59,034 nucleotides of DNA from Anaerotignum propionicum (GTDB taxonomy: Bacteria; Bacillota; Clostridia; Lachnospirales; Anaerotignaceae), in contig NZ_JANGAD010000012.1 of assembly GCF_024461735.1 (NCBI RefSeq), positions 1 through 59,034 on the forward strand. The letters are read 5' to 3'. Both the position numbers and the translations under genes were made by a program. Position 1 is the first letter of the stretch, and each line of letters opens with the position of its first letter. The notes under the pieces are model-generated. The model saw only the letters and a program-made list of their open reading frames with translations. It made no database searches and was not told the DNA's origin. Shown here one piece after another: positions 28,376 through 36,439 of this stretch.

Positions 28376-28897
28376 TTAATATCGGTGGTTTACATAGTCA
28401 TCAATTAAGGATTTTCGGCTGCCTTCGCTGAAAACACCTTCTTCCCGAAGGCATTTTAAAATGAATGTACTGGTGGAATGAAGAATGATATCCTCTTCCT
28501 CGATTACAATTTCAAAAAGCTTTCCCTTAAGATATTTACTGTGCACCTTTACAAAGTAGGCCTCTGTTCCTCTATAGTCAAGCATCCGTAAGACCGCGAG
28601 GGTTGCTTTGTCCTTTTTATGGTAGTAATAGCTGCTTTGTTCCAAGGAATCTTGTTTCAGTTCATAATCCATATCTTTTGTAGTGCTGATTGTTTTTTGC
28701 TCTTTTGCTAAGGCGTTGTAGTATTGGTAGTTAAATAATGCCTTTTCCACAGTATCCATATTTGTGAAAGGCCCAATGTTTCCATAGACTACAGCCTCAT
28801 AGTTTTTTTGGAGATATTCCTTTTTTGTCATATCCCCTTTGATGTATTGGTCAATCAGACTTTGCCGGTATTTGAAATATTTTTGGATTGCATTCAT
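28376..28897 (-). CDS. Conserved protein, DUF6648-like
   Basis: A 173-residue soluble protein. The pattern YRQSLIDQYIKGDMTKKEY near the start, then NIGPF and FNYQYYNALAKEQ, resembles DUF6648 proteins of Clostridia as I remember them; function unknown. The second half has the motif SYYYHKKDKATLAVLRMLDY and a mixed alpha/beta tail. The ATG at 28897 has GCGAGG 6 bases upstream; the longer start at 28915 has no good site. Divergent from the next gene with about 88 bp between. Confidence 0.65.
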   Translation of the reverse strand: MNAIQKYFKYRQSLIDQYIKGDMTKKEYLQKNYEAVVYGNIGPFTNMDTVEKALFNYQYYNALAKEQKTISTTKDMDYELKQDSLEQSSYYYHKKDKATLAVLRMLDYRGTEAYFVKVHSKYLKGKLFEIVIEEEDIILHSTSTFILKCLREEGVFSEGSRKSLIDDYVNHRY

Positions 28898-28985
28898 GCT
28901 TTGCCTCGCTTCCATCCATTCCCTGTGGCTTTCTCCTGATTCATCCTGTTACAATGAGGGGAGAACAATTAGGGAGAGGATACAT

Positions 28986-29405
28986 ATGCAGACTTTTTTA
29001 GATTTTTATCAAAGGGTAATTCAGCCCAAAATTGCAGCGATAGATATTTTTTTAAAAACAGAGACGCAACCATATGCACAAGAGCAGGTTTCAGAGCTGT
29101 TATGTCTGTCCGCAACAGAGCTTTCAAATATATTGGAACAAGAAAAACTTGCAATTATAACAAAAGGCACTTTTTTACACTTAATGCAAACAGGGCCATC
29201 TCTCATCTGCAAAATGTTTGGCAGAGAGCTTTCCCGAGGAATGTCGGCTTCCTATACACCACAAGAGATTTCATACATATATGACTTGGAACTGAAAGAT
29301 GTTGAAGCCGCCGCAGAAAAACTGGGTAAAAACTGTTTTTTACCAGCAGAGCTGCCACTTATTTTTGGAGAAATTGTTATATCTGATAAACAATATCGGC
29401 TGTAA
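28986..29405 (+). CDS. Uncharacterised 139-residue protein
   Basis: I do not recognise a family. The protein is mainly helical, with two segments that could be small helix-turn-helix units (about residues 30-55 and 92-118: YTPQEISYIYDLELKDVEAA). The ATG at 28986 follows GGAGAGGA; the open frame extends to 28839 but that overlaps the neighbouring divergent gene. Its last 29 bases overlap the 3' end of the convergent DJ-1 gene. Codon use is similar to neighbours, supporting a real gene. Confidence 0.6.
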   Translation: MQTFLDFYQRVIQPKIAAIDIFLKTETQPYAQEQVSELLCLSATELSNILEQEKLAIITKGTFLHLMQTGPSLICKMFGRELSRGMSASYTPQEISYIYDLELKDVEAAAEKLGKNCFLPAELPLIFGEIVISDKQYRL

Positions 29406-29928
29406 GCTTTTCGGCCGCTTCTTTGCCTGCAAAAATTTCAACAAGTTTTAAAGCAAAAGGAATTGCTGTACCTGGTCCGCGGGAAGTAATGATATTTCCA
29501 TCAACACATACTTGATTTTTGGATGGAACCGCACCAAGCAGCTTATTTTCCATGCCTGGATATATAGTTGCAACTTTGCCTTTCAAAAGGTTTAATTCGC
29601 CTAAAATTAAGGGGGCTGCACAAATTCCACAAACAGGTTTTTGCTCCTCATAGTAGCTTTGAATTAAGCTGCACAGACCTTGATGAGCCAGAAGATTTAG
29701 AGTGCCTGGCATGCCTCCGGGCAAAACGATGCCATGGGCTTTATTGGCTGCTGCCTCATCAAAAAAAATATCCGCAGTGTAACAAATATTGTGGGCACCA
29801 TTTACTTGCAAGGATGAACCGATGGAAACAAATTTTGCATTTACTCCAACACGGCGCAGTAAATCTAAGGGCGTTACCGCTTCCATTTCCTCAAACCCTT
29901 CTGCAAGAAAAATATAAACAGTTTTCAT
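29377..29928 (-). CDS. DJ-1/PfpI-family protein
   Basis: A 183-residue class I glutamine-amidotransferase-like protein of the DJ-1/ThiJ group: VYIFLAEGFEEMEAVTPLDLLRR at the start in outline, the nucleophile-elbow cysteine in VCGICAAPLIL, and GIVLPGGMPG. Members act as deglycases, chaperones or redox sensors; the specific role cannot be read. The ATG at 29928 has GGAGG 8 bases upstream; 29943 is an unlikely alternative. Convergent overlap of 29 bp with the preceding gene. Confidence 0.85.
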   Translation of the reverse strand: MKTVYIFLAEGFEEMEAVTPLDLLRRVGVNAKFVSIGSSLQVNGAHNICYTADIFFDEAAANKAHGIVLPGGMPGTLNLLAHQGLCSLIQSYYEEQKPVCGICAAPLILGELNLLKGKVATIYPGMENKLLGAVPSKNQVCVDGNIITSRGPGTAIPFALKLVEIFAGKEAAEKLTADIVYQI

Positions 29929-30066
29929 GGGCTTAACCTCCATTTATTGAATTGAAAAAAGCATATTAAACTTATTATATTCGAAAAGCCAAAAATTATC
30001 AAGAATGCCCTTGACACATTAGTAGGGTAGGAATTATGCTGTAAAAAAACAATATGGGGTGGTTAT

Positions 30067-30531
30067 TTGGAAATTGAAAAAAAATATTTAACTAAGGAAA
30101 TTCCCTTTTCCTTGGACAATTTTTTGTGCAAACAAATGATACAAGCTTATATTTCCTTTCAACCAACAATACGCATTCGTAAGAGCCAAGAGCAGTATTT
30201 TTTAACAGTTAAAGGAAAGGGTCATGTGGCAAGGGAAGAATTTGAGATTGAGATAAATCAGCAGGAATTTGATGGTCTTCTCAAAAAAACCGAGGGAAAT
30301 TGTGTTAGAAAAAAGCGGTATTATATTCCCGTTGAGAGTGGTTATATGGCTGAGCTAGACCTTTATGAGGGGGAATTAGAAGGGTTAATGACAACGGAGG
30401 TGGAGTTTCCAACACTAGAGGAAGCGGAGGCATTTGTTGCCCCAAGTTGGTTTGGAAAGGATATTTCTTTTGAGATGGGATACAAAAATACAGCACTTGC
30501 CCTTTATGGAAAGCCAAGAGAGGAAGCCTAG
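30067..30531 (+). CDS. CYTH-domain protein
   Basis: A 154-residue CYTH (triphosphate tunnel metalloenzyme) protein. The signature EIEKKY is at the N-terminus, followed by IRIRKSQEQYFLTVKGKG and REEFEIEI, and MAELDLYEGELEGL. Relatives hydrolyse triphosphate substrates or make cyclic AMP. Start is TTG at 30067 with GGGGTGG upstream; this places EIEKK immediately at the N-terminus as in the family. No partner CHAD domain is present. Confidence 0.85.
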   Translation: MEIEKKYLTKEIPFSLDNFLCKQMIQAYISFQPTIRIRKSQEQYFLTVKGKGHVAREEFEIEINQQEFDGLLKKTEGNCVRKKRYYIPVESGYMAELDLYEGELEGLMTTEVEFPTLEEAEAFVAPSWFGKDISFEMGYKNTALALYGKPREEA

Positions 30532-30851
30532 ATAGAGTTAAAGCCGTATCTGCTTATGGATTCTCTTTATATTAAAGGTGAACGTTTTGATGAAATTTTT
30601 ATGGTTATCATTTTAGATGCATTTAGTAATTTTATCTCTGTGTACGAATAAAGGGGGAATCTAGTATCTCTTTATCTTCAAGATTTGCTTTTTTCTTTTA
30701 CTTTCGTTTAACTAAATAATATCAATTATCATTTATGTTGTGTTTACGGCATCCTTTGGGGATGCTTTTTTTCATTTCATGGTCTTTTTTATTTTTGATA
30801 TGCATAAATTATAGCGATGGACAAGTGACAAACGAAGGGGAGAGGCCGAGT
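30532..30851 (+). other. Intergenic region with terminator
   Basis: Between the CYTH gene and the repeat-rich gene. It holds only a terminator at 30746-30774 and AT-rich sequence. A 31-codon ATG frame at 30556 lacks a ribosome site and is not called. Confidence 0.5.
30746..30774 (+). terminator. Intrinsic terminator, GCATCC/GGATGC
   Basis: Short stem GCATCC/GGATGC with a 4-5-base loop followed by seven T. It lies upstream of the 30852 start, arguing against translation from the open frame that begins at 30735. Confidence 0.75.
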
Positions 30852-32345
30852 ATGTATAATAGAAGATATGACAAGGTGTTTTTGATGCTCAGACAGGAAA
30901 CGGCAGGCTATGGCTTGGGTCAAAGAGCACCTTGGGGAAGCTGTGTAATGGAGATTAAAAATGGAACGGGAAGAATCAGCCTGACGGTACAAGGCTTACG
31001 CCCGATTCAAAGAGGAAGATATGCTGTGTATGCCATAGCCGGTGAAAAAGAGAAGCAAACAAACCTTTTCTGCGGTGTTTTGGTGCCAGATGCAGCGGGT
31101 CATTGTGAATTGAAGTGGGACTTCAATCCGGATCGTCTTGGGGAGAGAAATGCTACCGTGGAGGATTTTAACACAGTTGCAGTTCTGGCAGAGACCGATG
31201 GAGGGTTTTCTGCGCCATTGACTGCGTATTTTGTGAGCAAGACAGATTGGCGTACATATTTTAAAGAGCCTGCAAAACAAAAAAATGAAGGGCACCAAGA
31301 ATTGAAAAATAGAAAAGAAGGGGCAAATGTAAAGAGTATAGACAAAATAAGAGAAGTCGAAAAAGCAAGAGAAGCTGAAAGAATAAGAGAGGCTGAAAAA
31401 GCAAGAGAAGCTGAAAGAATAAGAAAGACTGAAAAAGCAAAAGAAGCTGAGAGAATAATTGCGGAAGCTGAAAAAACAAAAGAAGCAGAAAGAATGAAAG
31501 AAGTGGAAAAAGCAAAAGAAGCAGAAAGAATGAAAGAAGTGCCTCAAGGACCAACCTTAGCGGCGGCAGAGGCAATGGCAATGAGTGGACTATCCTTTGG
31601 ACTCCCAAAAGTGAACTGGAAAAGAGATGGGATTAAAAACGATGGGGTAGAAAACGAGACTGTAAGCCAAAAAGACGAGCCTGCTTTAGCCAAAGAAACC
31701 AAAAAAGAAAGTTATCACGGTAGTTTCCGTGGACTTTTGGAGAAATTCCGAAATGAGCTTGAGGAATTGCAGGAAGAGGGGATTTTTACTTCTAAAGAAA
31801 TGGAGCGAATTGAACGGGCAGGACGGAGAAACCTTCATAAGAGTGAAAATGTGGAGATTGCACAAACCTTGGAAACGGATTCTGCTGAAAAAGAAGTGGC
31901 GAAAAGTGTTGTTACCAGCTCAACACTGCAAGAACCTGCAAAGGTAGAACTATCTGTAGAAGATTTGCCTCAGAATTCATTTGAGGAAGTAGTAGAGGAT
32001 AGGAATGCAACTGTACAAGAGTTTTTGGATAGATATAAGCTGTTGCAAGACAATACCAATATTTATCCCTTTGGGGAGGATGATACGCCGTGGAAATGTA
32101 TTTCCATCGAGGAGATGGTACTTTTGGAAGGGATTCCTTTAGCGTGGATGAAAGATTTTTTTGTTATCAAAGCAATGAAAAAGTATCATCATCTTATTTG
32201 GAAGCCTCAAAATGATGGGTATTCTATTGGTGTACCAGGTACCGAGGAATTACCGGACCGTACAAAAGCTACAAAGCTAGGTTTTGGGGAATTCAGAAAA
32301 ATGGATGATGGAGCTTTAGGTTATTGGATTTTTACAAAGAAATAG
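30852..32345 (+). CDS. Uncharacterised protein with KEAER coiled-coil repeats
   Basis: A 497-residue protein I do not recognise. Residues 1-135 form a beta-rich domain (FLMLRQETAGYG, SLTVQGLRP, FNTVAVLAE). Residues about 160-235 are a charged repeat of units like EAEKAREAERIR, a likely long helix. Residues about 400-497 form a second domain with PWKCISIEEMVLL and a YWIFTKK end. No signal peptide from the chosen start. The ATG at 30852 has AAGGGGAGAGG upstream. Next gene is trmB, 68 bp away. A structural or sporulation role is possible but unsupported. Confidence 0.65.
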   Translation: MYNRRYDKVFLMLRQETAGYGLGQRAPWGSCVMEIKNGTGRISLTVQGLRPIQRGRYAVYAIAGEKEKQTNLFCGVLVPDAAGHCELKWDFNPDRLGERNATVEDFNTVAVLAETDGGFSAPLTAYFVSKTDWRTYFKEPAKQKNEGHQELKNRKEGANVKSIDKIREVEKAREAERIREAEKAREAERIRKTEKAKEAERIIAEAEKTKEAERMKEVEKAKEAERMKEVPQGPTLAAAEAMAMSGLSFGLPKVNWKRDGIKNDGVENETVSQKDEPALAKETKKESYHGSFRGLLEKFRNELEELQEEGIFTSKEMERIERAGRRNLHKSENVEIAQTLETDSAEKEVAKSVVTSSTLQEPAKVELSVEDLPQNSFEEVVEDRNATVQEFLDRYKLLQDNTNIYPFGEDDTPWKCISIEEMVLLEGIPLAWMKDFFVIKAMKKYHHLIWKPQNDGYSIGVPGTEELPDRTKATKLGFGEFRKMDDGALGYWIFTKK

Positions 32346-32413
32346 ACTTGCCTTTCCAAGCGTTCAATAGTAAGATACCTTTATGAGATTTTATAGGATT
32401 AAAGGAGAACGCT

Positions 32414-33049
32414 ATGAGAATCAGAAAGAAGCCTTGGGCAGAAACAGAGCTTGAGAATAACAGCAGAGTTATTCAGGATGCACCCACAAGAAAGGGAAAG
32501 TGGGCAGAGTTTTTTGGAAATGATAATCCAATTTATGTAGAAATAGGATGTGGGAAAGGGGGCTTCATAACAAAGAACGCCCAAGCATATCCTGAAAATA
32601 ATTATATTGGTATTGAAAGACAACAGTCGGTGGTTGCCCTTGCGGCAAGGAGGACAGATACGGAGCTGCCTAATTTAGCTTTGATTTGGGAAAATGCCGC
32701 AAACCTTTCAGATTTGTTTGAGGTGGGGGAATTTCAGAGGTTATATCTGAATTTTTCCGATCCATGGCCGAAAAAGAGAATGTATAAACGTAGATTAACC
32801 TATCGTGGATTTTTACAGAGTTATCGTCAGATTATGGGGGAGCATGCCGAAGTATTCTTCAAAACGGATAATCGGAATTTGTTTGAGTTTTCATTAAACG
32901 AATTTTGCGCTGACAACTGGAAGCTTTCAAACATTTCTTTAGATTTGCACAATAGCGATTATGAGGGAAACATCATGACGGAATATGAGGAGAAATTTTC
33001 CTCTCAAGGAATGCCTATATACCGTTTAGAAGCAAGGTATGATAAATAG
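32414..33049 (+). CDS. trmB: tRNA (guanine-N7-)-methyltransferase
   Basis: A 211-residue TrmB. Seen: MRIRKKPWAETELENN, the SAM-binding YVEIGCGKGGF, YIGIERQ, LNFSDPWPKKRMYKRRL (the family hallmark SDPWPKKRH-like motif) and the C-terminal PIYRLEARY. It makes m7G46 in tRNA. An AAAGGAGAAC site precedes the ATG. A terminator follows. Confidence 0.95.
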   Translation: MRIRKKPWAETELENNSRVIQDAPTRKGKWAEFFGNDNPIYVEIGCGKGGFITKNAQAYPENNYIGIERQQSVVALAARRTDTELPNLALIWENAANLSDLFEVGEFQRLYLNFSDPWPKKRMYKRRLTYRGFLQSYRQIMGEHAEVFFKTDNRNLFEFSLNEFCADNWKLSNISLDLHNSDYEGNIMTEYEEKFSSQGMPIYRLEARYDK

Positions 33050-33060
33050 AAATGTGTTTT

Positions 33061-33089
33061 TAGGAGTCGTTGCAAGCGGCTCCTTTTTC
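33061..33089 (+). terminator. Intrinsic terminator after trmB
   Basis: Stem AGGAGTCG/CGGCTCCT (one wobble) with a 7-base loop followed by TTTTT. Confidence 0.8.
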
Positions 33090-33186
33090 CATGCAGTGAA
33101 AACTTTTGAGAAATAGAGAGTGTGAAAGAATAGTATAACTGCTTTTAAATAGATTTTACACATTATAATATTGCATTTTTCCAAAC

Positions 33187-33230
33187 AAAAAGCGGCTATT
33201 TTCATTCAGGTAAAAATAAGCCGCAAAAAA
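33187..33230 (-). terminator. Terminator of the DUF4364 gene
   Basis: Stem GCGGCTATTTT/AAAATAAGCCGC with one bulge; A- and T-runs on both sides make it potentially bidirectional. Confidence 0.8.
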
Positions 33231-33248
33231 TTCCATATCTTATGTAAT

Positions 33249-33854
33249 TCAATTATTTTGTTCCTCAGGATTAGGTTCCGGAAAATTTTCTAACCTAGCT
33301 TTAAACTCAGTGGGAATTGGGTCATCACTCACAACTAAGGACGTTAGAAAGGAACCATAGAAATGACTTACGTTTTTACGCCAATTTCTGCAAATTTGCT
33401 GTGCTTGTTGCTTGGAAACGACTGAAACACTGATTTCCATTAAAGGCGCTCCATCATCATCGCATAACCCACATTTCACAAGAAAATCACCGTTAAACTC
33501 CGGAAAGTAGTTGGCGGTGACTGCATATTCAGCACGAATACGCTTGCTGTTTTCCTTCACATAAACGCTGATGTCTTCCTTTACACTTTCACTCACATGA
33601 TTTTGAAAGTAGTTAATAACATCTTCACCATCATCAGTAAGGGTATATCGAGTGTTGTTATGTTCTTTTGATTTTTCCAGCCAACCTGCATCTACCAATT
33701 CAGCCAGATACTGCTGTACGGAAAAATAATTCATATATTCTTTATTTAACAAAAACTGACATATTTCGCTGTTTGAAAGGGAGATTCCCATCTTTTGCAC
33801 CAGATGCAGTATAATCAATTTATGTTCCGCTAATTGTCGAATGGGATCAGCCAC
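33249..33854 (-). CDS. DUF4364 family winged-helix protein
   Basis: A 201-residue DUF4364 protein. The N-terminal half is a winged helix: LIILHLVQKMGISLSNSEIC, YFSVQQYLAELVDAGWL and TRYTLTDDGEDVINYF. The C-terminal half is a small beta-rich domain common to the family. DUF4364 proteins are widespread in Clostridia and presumed regulators; targets are unknown. A GGAGACC site precedes the ATG. Confidence 0.88.
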   Translation of the reverse strand: MADPIRQLAEHKLIILHLVQKMGISLSNSEICQFLLNKEYMNYFSVQQYLAELVDAGWLEKSKEHNNTRYTLTDDGEDVINYFQNHVSESVKEDISVYVKENSKRIRAEYAVTANYFPEFNGDFLVKCGLCDDDGAPLMEISVSVVSKQQAQQICRNWRKNVSHFYGSFLTSLVVSDDPIPTEFKARLENFPEPNPEEQNN

Positions 33855-33924
33855 TGTTCAGGTCTCCTTTCAAAATATTATATATTTTAGCATACAATTT
33901 CAAAAAAGGATAGAGTAAATTTTA

Positions 33925-34839
33925 TCAATTATAAGTATCACCCTGATGAATTTGCTTTTCCTTTAAGAATTGATGCAGTCGATTTAAAACATCACGCTTG
34001 TGTAAGCTCCATAAGGGTGCCAAAAGAATGCTTTTATCACCATCACCAGTTAAGCGGTAAATGATAATATCAGGGCGCAAATGGGCGATACATTTTCCAA
34101 CAATTTCCACGTAGGCATCCTTTTTTAAGGGAGTATAAGCCCCTGTTTCGTAAAGAACTGCCATGTCTGTGTTAGCAAGCACATGCATGAGCTGTAATTT
34201 TATGCCGTGAATGGGCAGATGGTTTAGAAAGTAAATGGTGGATAGCATATCCTCCGAAGTTTCCCCAGGAAGACCCAGAATAACATGGGCTATGACAGGG
34301 ATATGCAGTTGGTGCAATCTTTTCACAGCTTCCACAAACACATCATTGGTATAACCACGGCGAATAAATCTTGCACAATCCTCATTTGCCGTTTGCAATC
34401 CCAATTCAATCCAAAGCTTTGTTTTGCTTGTAAGCTCTTTCAATAATGCCAATACATCATCATCCAAGCAATCAGGACGAGTTGCAATGGAAATGCCAGA
34501 AATACCTGGCTGAGCTAGTGCTTCTTCATATTTTGCCCGCAAAACATCAATGGGGGCATAGGTATTTGTGAAGGCTTGAAAATAGGCAATATAACATGCA
34601 TCAGGCCACTTTTTCTGGGTCTGGGCTTTGCCTTTTTCAATTTGTAGTGAAATGGAAAGGGTGGAATCCTCCGCAAAATCCCCTGAGCCGCCCTCACTGC
34701 AAAAAATGCATCCTCCTGTGGATAGGGTACCATCCCGATTGGGGCAGGTAAAGCCGCCATCCAAAGAGATTTTAGCCGTTTTTTTCCCAAACAGGTTTCT
34801 GTAATATTCATTCAGGCTTCGATATGGGTATTGAGCCAT
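33925..34839 (-). CDS. YhcC-like radical SAM protein (TIGR01212 type)
   Basis: A 304-residue radical SAM protein of the YhcC/TIGR01212 family. The cluster motif has the wide spacing typical of it, CPNRDGTLSTGGCIFC (C-x11-C-x2-C), beginning near residue 32. ISIATRPDCL and LGLQTANEDC near 120-155 are also characteristic. The reaction is unknown. It is 24 bp downstream of a small gene of unknown function and probably cotranscribed. AGGAG precedes the ATG. Confidence 0.88.
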   Translation of the reverse strand: MAQYPYRSLNEYYRNLFGKKTAKISLDGGFTCPNRDGTLSTGGCIFCSEGGSGDFAEDSTLSISLQIEKGKAQTQKKWPDACYIAYFQAFTNTYAPIDVLRAKYEEALAQPGISGISIATRPDCLDDDVLALLKELTSKTKLWIELGLQTANEDCARFIRRGYTNDVFVEAVKRLHQLHIPVIAHVILGLPGETSEDMLSTIYFLNHLPIHGIKLQLMHVLANTDMAVLYETGAYTPLKKDAYVEIVGKCIAHLRPDIIIYRLTGDGDKSILLAPLWSLHKRDVLNRLHQFLKEKQIHQGDTYN

Positions 34840-34862
34840 TTGGGAGTGCTCCTCTCATGGGT

Positions 34863-35258
34863 CTAGCAAAGATTTTTTTGCCGCAATCCGTCACATAGGT
34901 TGATGACGGCATGCCATTTGCCCTCATCCTCTGCAGTATGGCGAATTAAAAGAAGAAAATCTGCCTTACTGCTTTCTAAAAAGGAATGGGTAAAATAATT
35001 AGTATCCTTCTCCTTATAGGCAGATAAAAAAAGCTGAAGACTTTCCTCGGTAATTGCCAAAGGAATACAACTTTCCATTTGCAAAAGGATTTCCTCAACT
35101 GTTTTATTGCCGCAGGGACACTTGGCAAAATAGTAATAAAAGCTGCGGCTATCAAAAAAAAGTACATGGGCAGGCGGGAAGTTTCTCCCGTCTGTCATAG
35201 TATCACGTAGTAGATCTAAATAGCCATGGAGTTCTTTATGGCTGATTGATTGCTTCAA
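34863..35258 (-). CDS. Uncharacterised 131-residue protein
   Basis: I do not recognise a family. A soluble alpha/beta protein with two cysteines in a CPCG motif (near residue 48) and a C-terminal Cys. TTG at 35258 follows GAGGTGA with correct spacing; the GTG at 35267 lies inside that site. It lies between the CobD-like and YhcC-like genes on the same strand. Codon use and ribosome site support translation. Confidence 0.55.
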   Translation of the reverse strand: MKQSISHKELHGYLDLLRDTMTDGRNFPPAHVLFFDSRSFYYYFAKCPCGNKTVEEILLQMESCIPLAITEESLQLFLSAYKEKDTNYFTHSFLESSKADFLLLIRHTAEDEGKWHAVINLCDGLRQKNLC

Positions 35259-35330
35259 AATAATCACCTCAAAACCTTTGGGTTTTAAAGTAATATGTGC
35301 TTGATTGAGAAAAATAATGATGTCAGTTTT

Positions 35331-36425
35331 TTACTCTATCCAAAGCTTTAATTCTTGTAATAATGCAGCGTTGTTTTCTGGAGAGAGTATACAAAAGCGC
35401 AGATAAGACTCGTCCAAGAAAGTGAATGAAGAAGCATCACGGATAAGCATTTTCTTTTGAATTAATTTTTCAAAAAGCTCAGCAACAGTGATTTTATTTG
35501 TTAGAAGCTTCACCAAAATGAAGTTTGCCGCAGAAGGGAATGCTTTCACATTTTTCCAAGTGGCAAGTTCTGCAAATGCCTTTTTTCTTTCATCGGAAAT
35601 TAATTTTTGTGTGGTCTCATGGAACAAGGTATCTTGGAATATTTTTTCCCCTGCAAATGCCGCCAGACTATTCACACTCCATGGGTCTTGGTTCGTTTTT
35701 AACCGATCCAAAAAGCTTTGGCTGGAAGAAACACCATAGCCCAAGCGAATGCCGGGAGCGGCAAAGAATTTTGATGTACCACGAACCACAAATAGATTAT
35801 CAAATTTTTCTACCAAGGGAATGGCACAAATTTCATCTAAATTATCGGAAAACTCTATATAAGTTTCGTCTATCATAACGGATGCACCAATTTGTTTACA
35901 GTGCTTTAGTACCTCTTCAAGCTGATTGGTGGTGAAGGCAGAACCGGTTGGATTATTTGGATTACAAATAACCAGCATACCGATTTCCGGTGTTAATGCT
36001 CGCAGCAATGGGGGCAAATCGATAAAAAAATTATTTCTTTCCTCCAAAGGAAAATAGGTGAAAGAGCCCCCACAAAGGGTTACTTCTCTTTCATATTCGG
36101 AATAGGAGGGACCAATGATGATGCTTTTTTTTGCATGAACAGTTTGTATAAAAGTAGAAATCAGCTCGGTAGAGCCATTTCCAACAACAATATGCTCTGT
36201 GCTTGCCCCTGTATATTTCGCAATGGCTTGCCTTAAAGTTGTATATTTTTTATCGGGATAAGTAGAGATAATACTTAAGTTTTCCGCTAAAGCTTTTTCC
36301 GCAGTTTTAGGAAAACCAAGAGGATTAATATTCCCGCTAAAGTCAATAATTTCACTTTTCGAAATACCGTATTTTCTTTCAATGGCGTCTAAATCCCCGC
36401 CATGCTGATGAATCAGTTGCATCAT
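35331..36425 (-). CDS. PLP-dependent aminotransferase, CobD/HisC-like
   Basis: A 364-residue fold-type I PLP enzyme. HGGD near residue 8 and IIDFSGNINPLG near 26 are the pattern of L-threonine-phosphate decarboxylase CobD. The PLP lysine is in RGTSKFFAAPGIRLGYG; NPNNPTG and MIDETYIEF are the other cofactor motifs. No cobalamin genes are adjacent, so a histidinol-phosphate aminotransferase role is also possible. AAAGGAG lies 6 bases before the ATG. It is 15 bp downstream of the next gene and probably in one unit with it. Confidence 0.8.
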   Translation of the reverse strand: MMQLIHQHGGDLDAIERKYGISKSEIIDFSGNINPLGFPKTAEKALAENLSIISTYPDKKYTTLRQAIAKYTGASTEHIVVGNGSTELISTFIQTVHAKKSIIIGPSYSEYEREVTLCGGSFTYFPLEERNNFFIDLPPLLRALTPEIGMLVICNPNNPTGSAFTTNQLEEVLKHCKQIGASVMIDETYIEFSDNLDEICAIPLVEKFDNLFVVRGTSKFFAAPGIRLGYGVSSSQSFLDRLKTNQDPWSVNSLAAFAGEKIFQDTLFHETTQKLISDERKKAFAELATWKNVKAFPSAANFILVKLLTNKITVAELFEKLIQKKMLIRDASSFTFLDESYLRFCILSPENNAALLQELKLWIE

Positions 36426-36439
36426 CCTACGCTCCTTTG

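Noticed and set aside
30735..30851. N-terminal extension of the repeat-rich protein with a membrane segment
   Set aside because: It begins in the sequence of an intrinsic terminator and the ATG at 30852 has a strong ribosome site.
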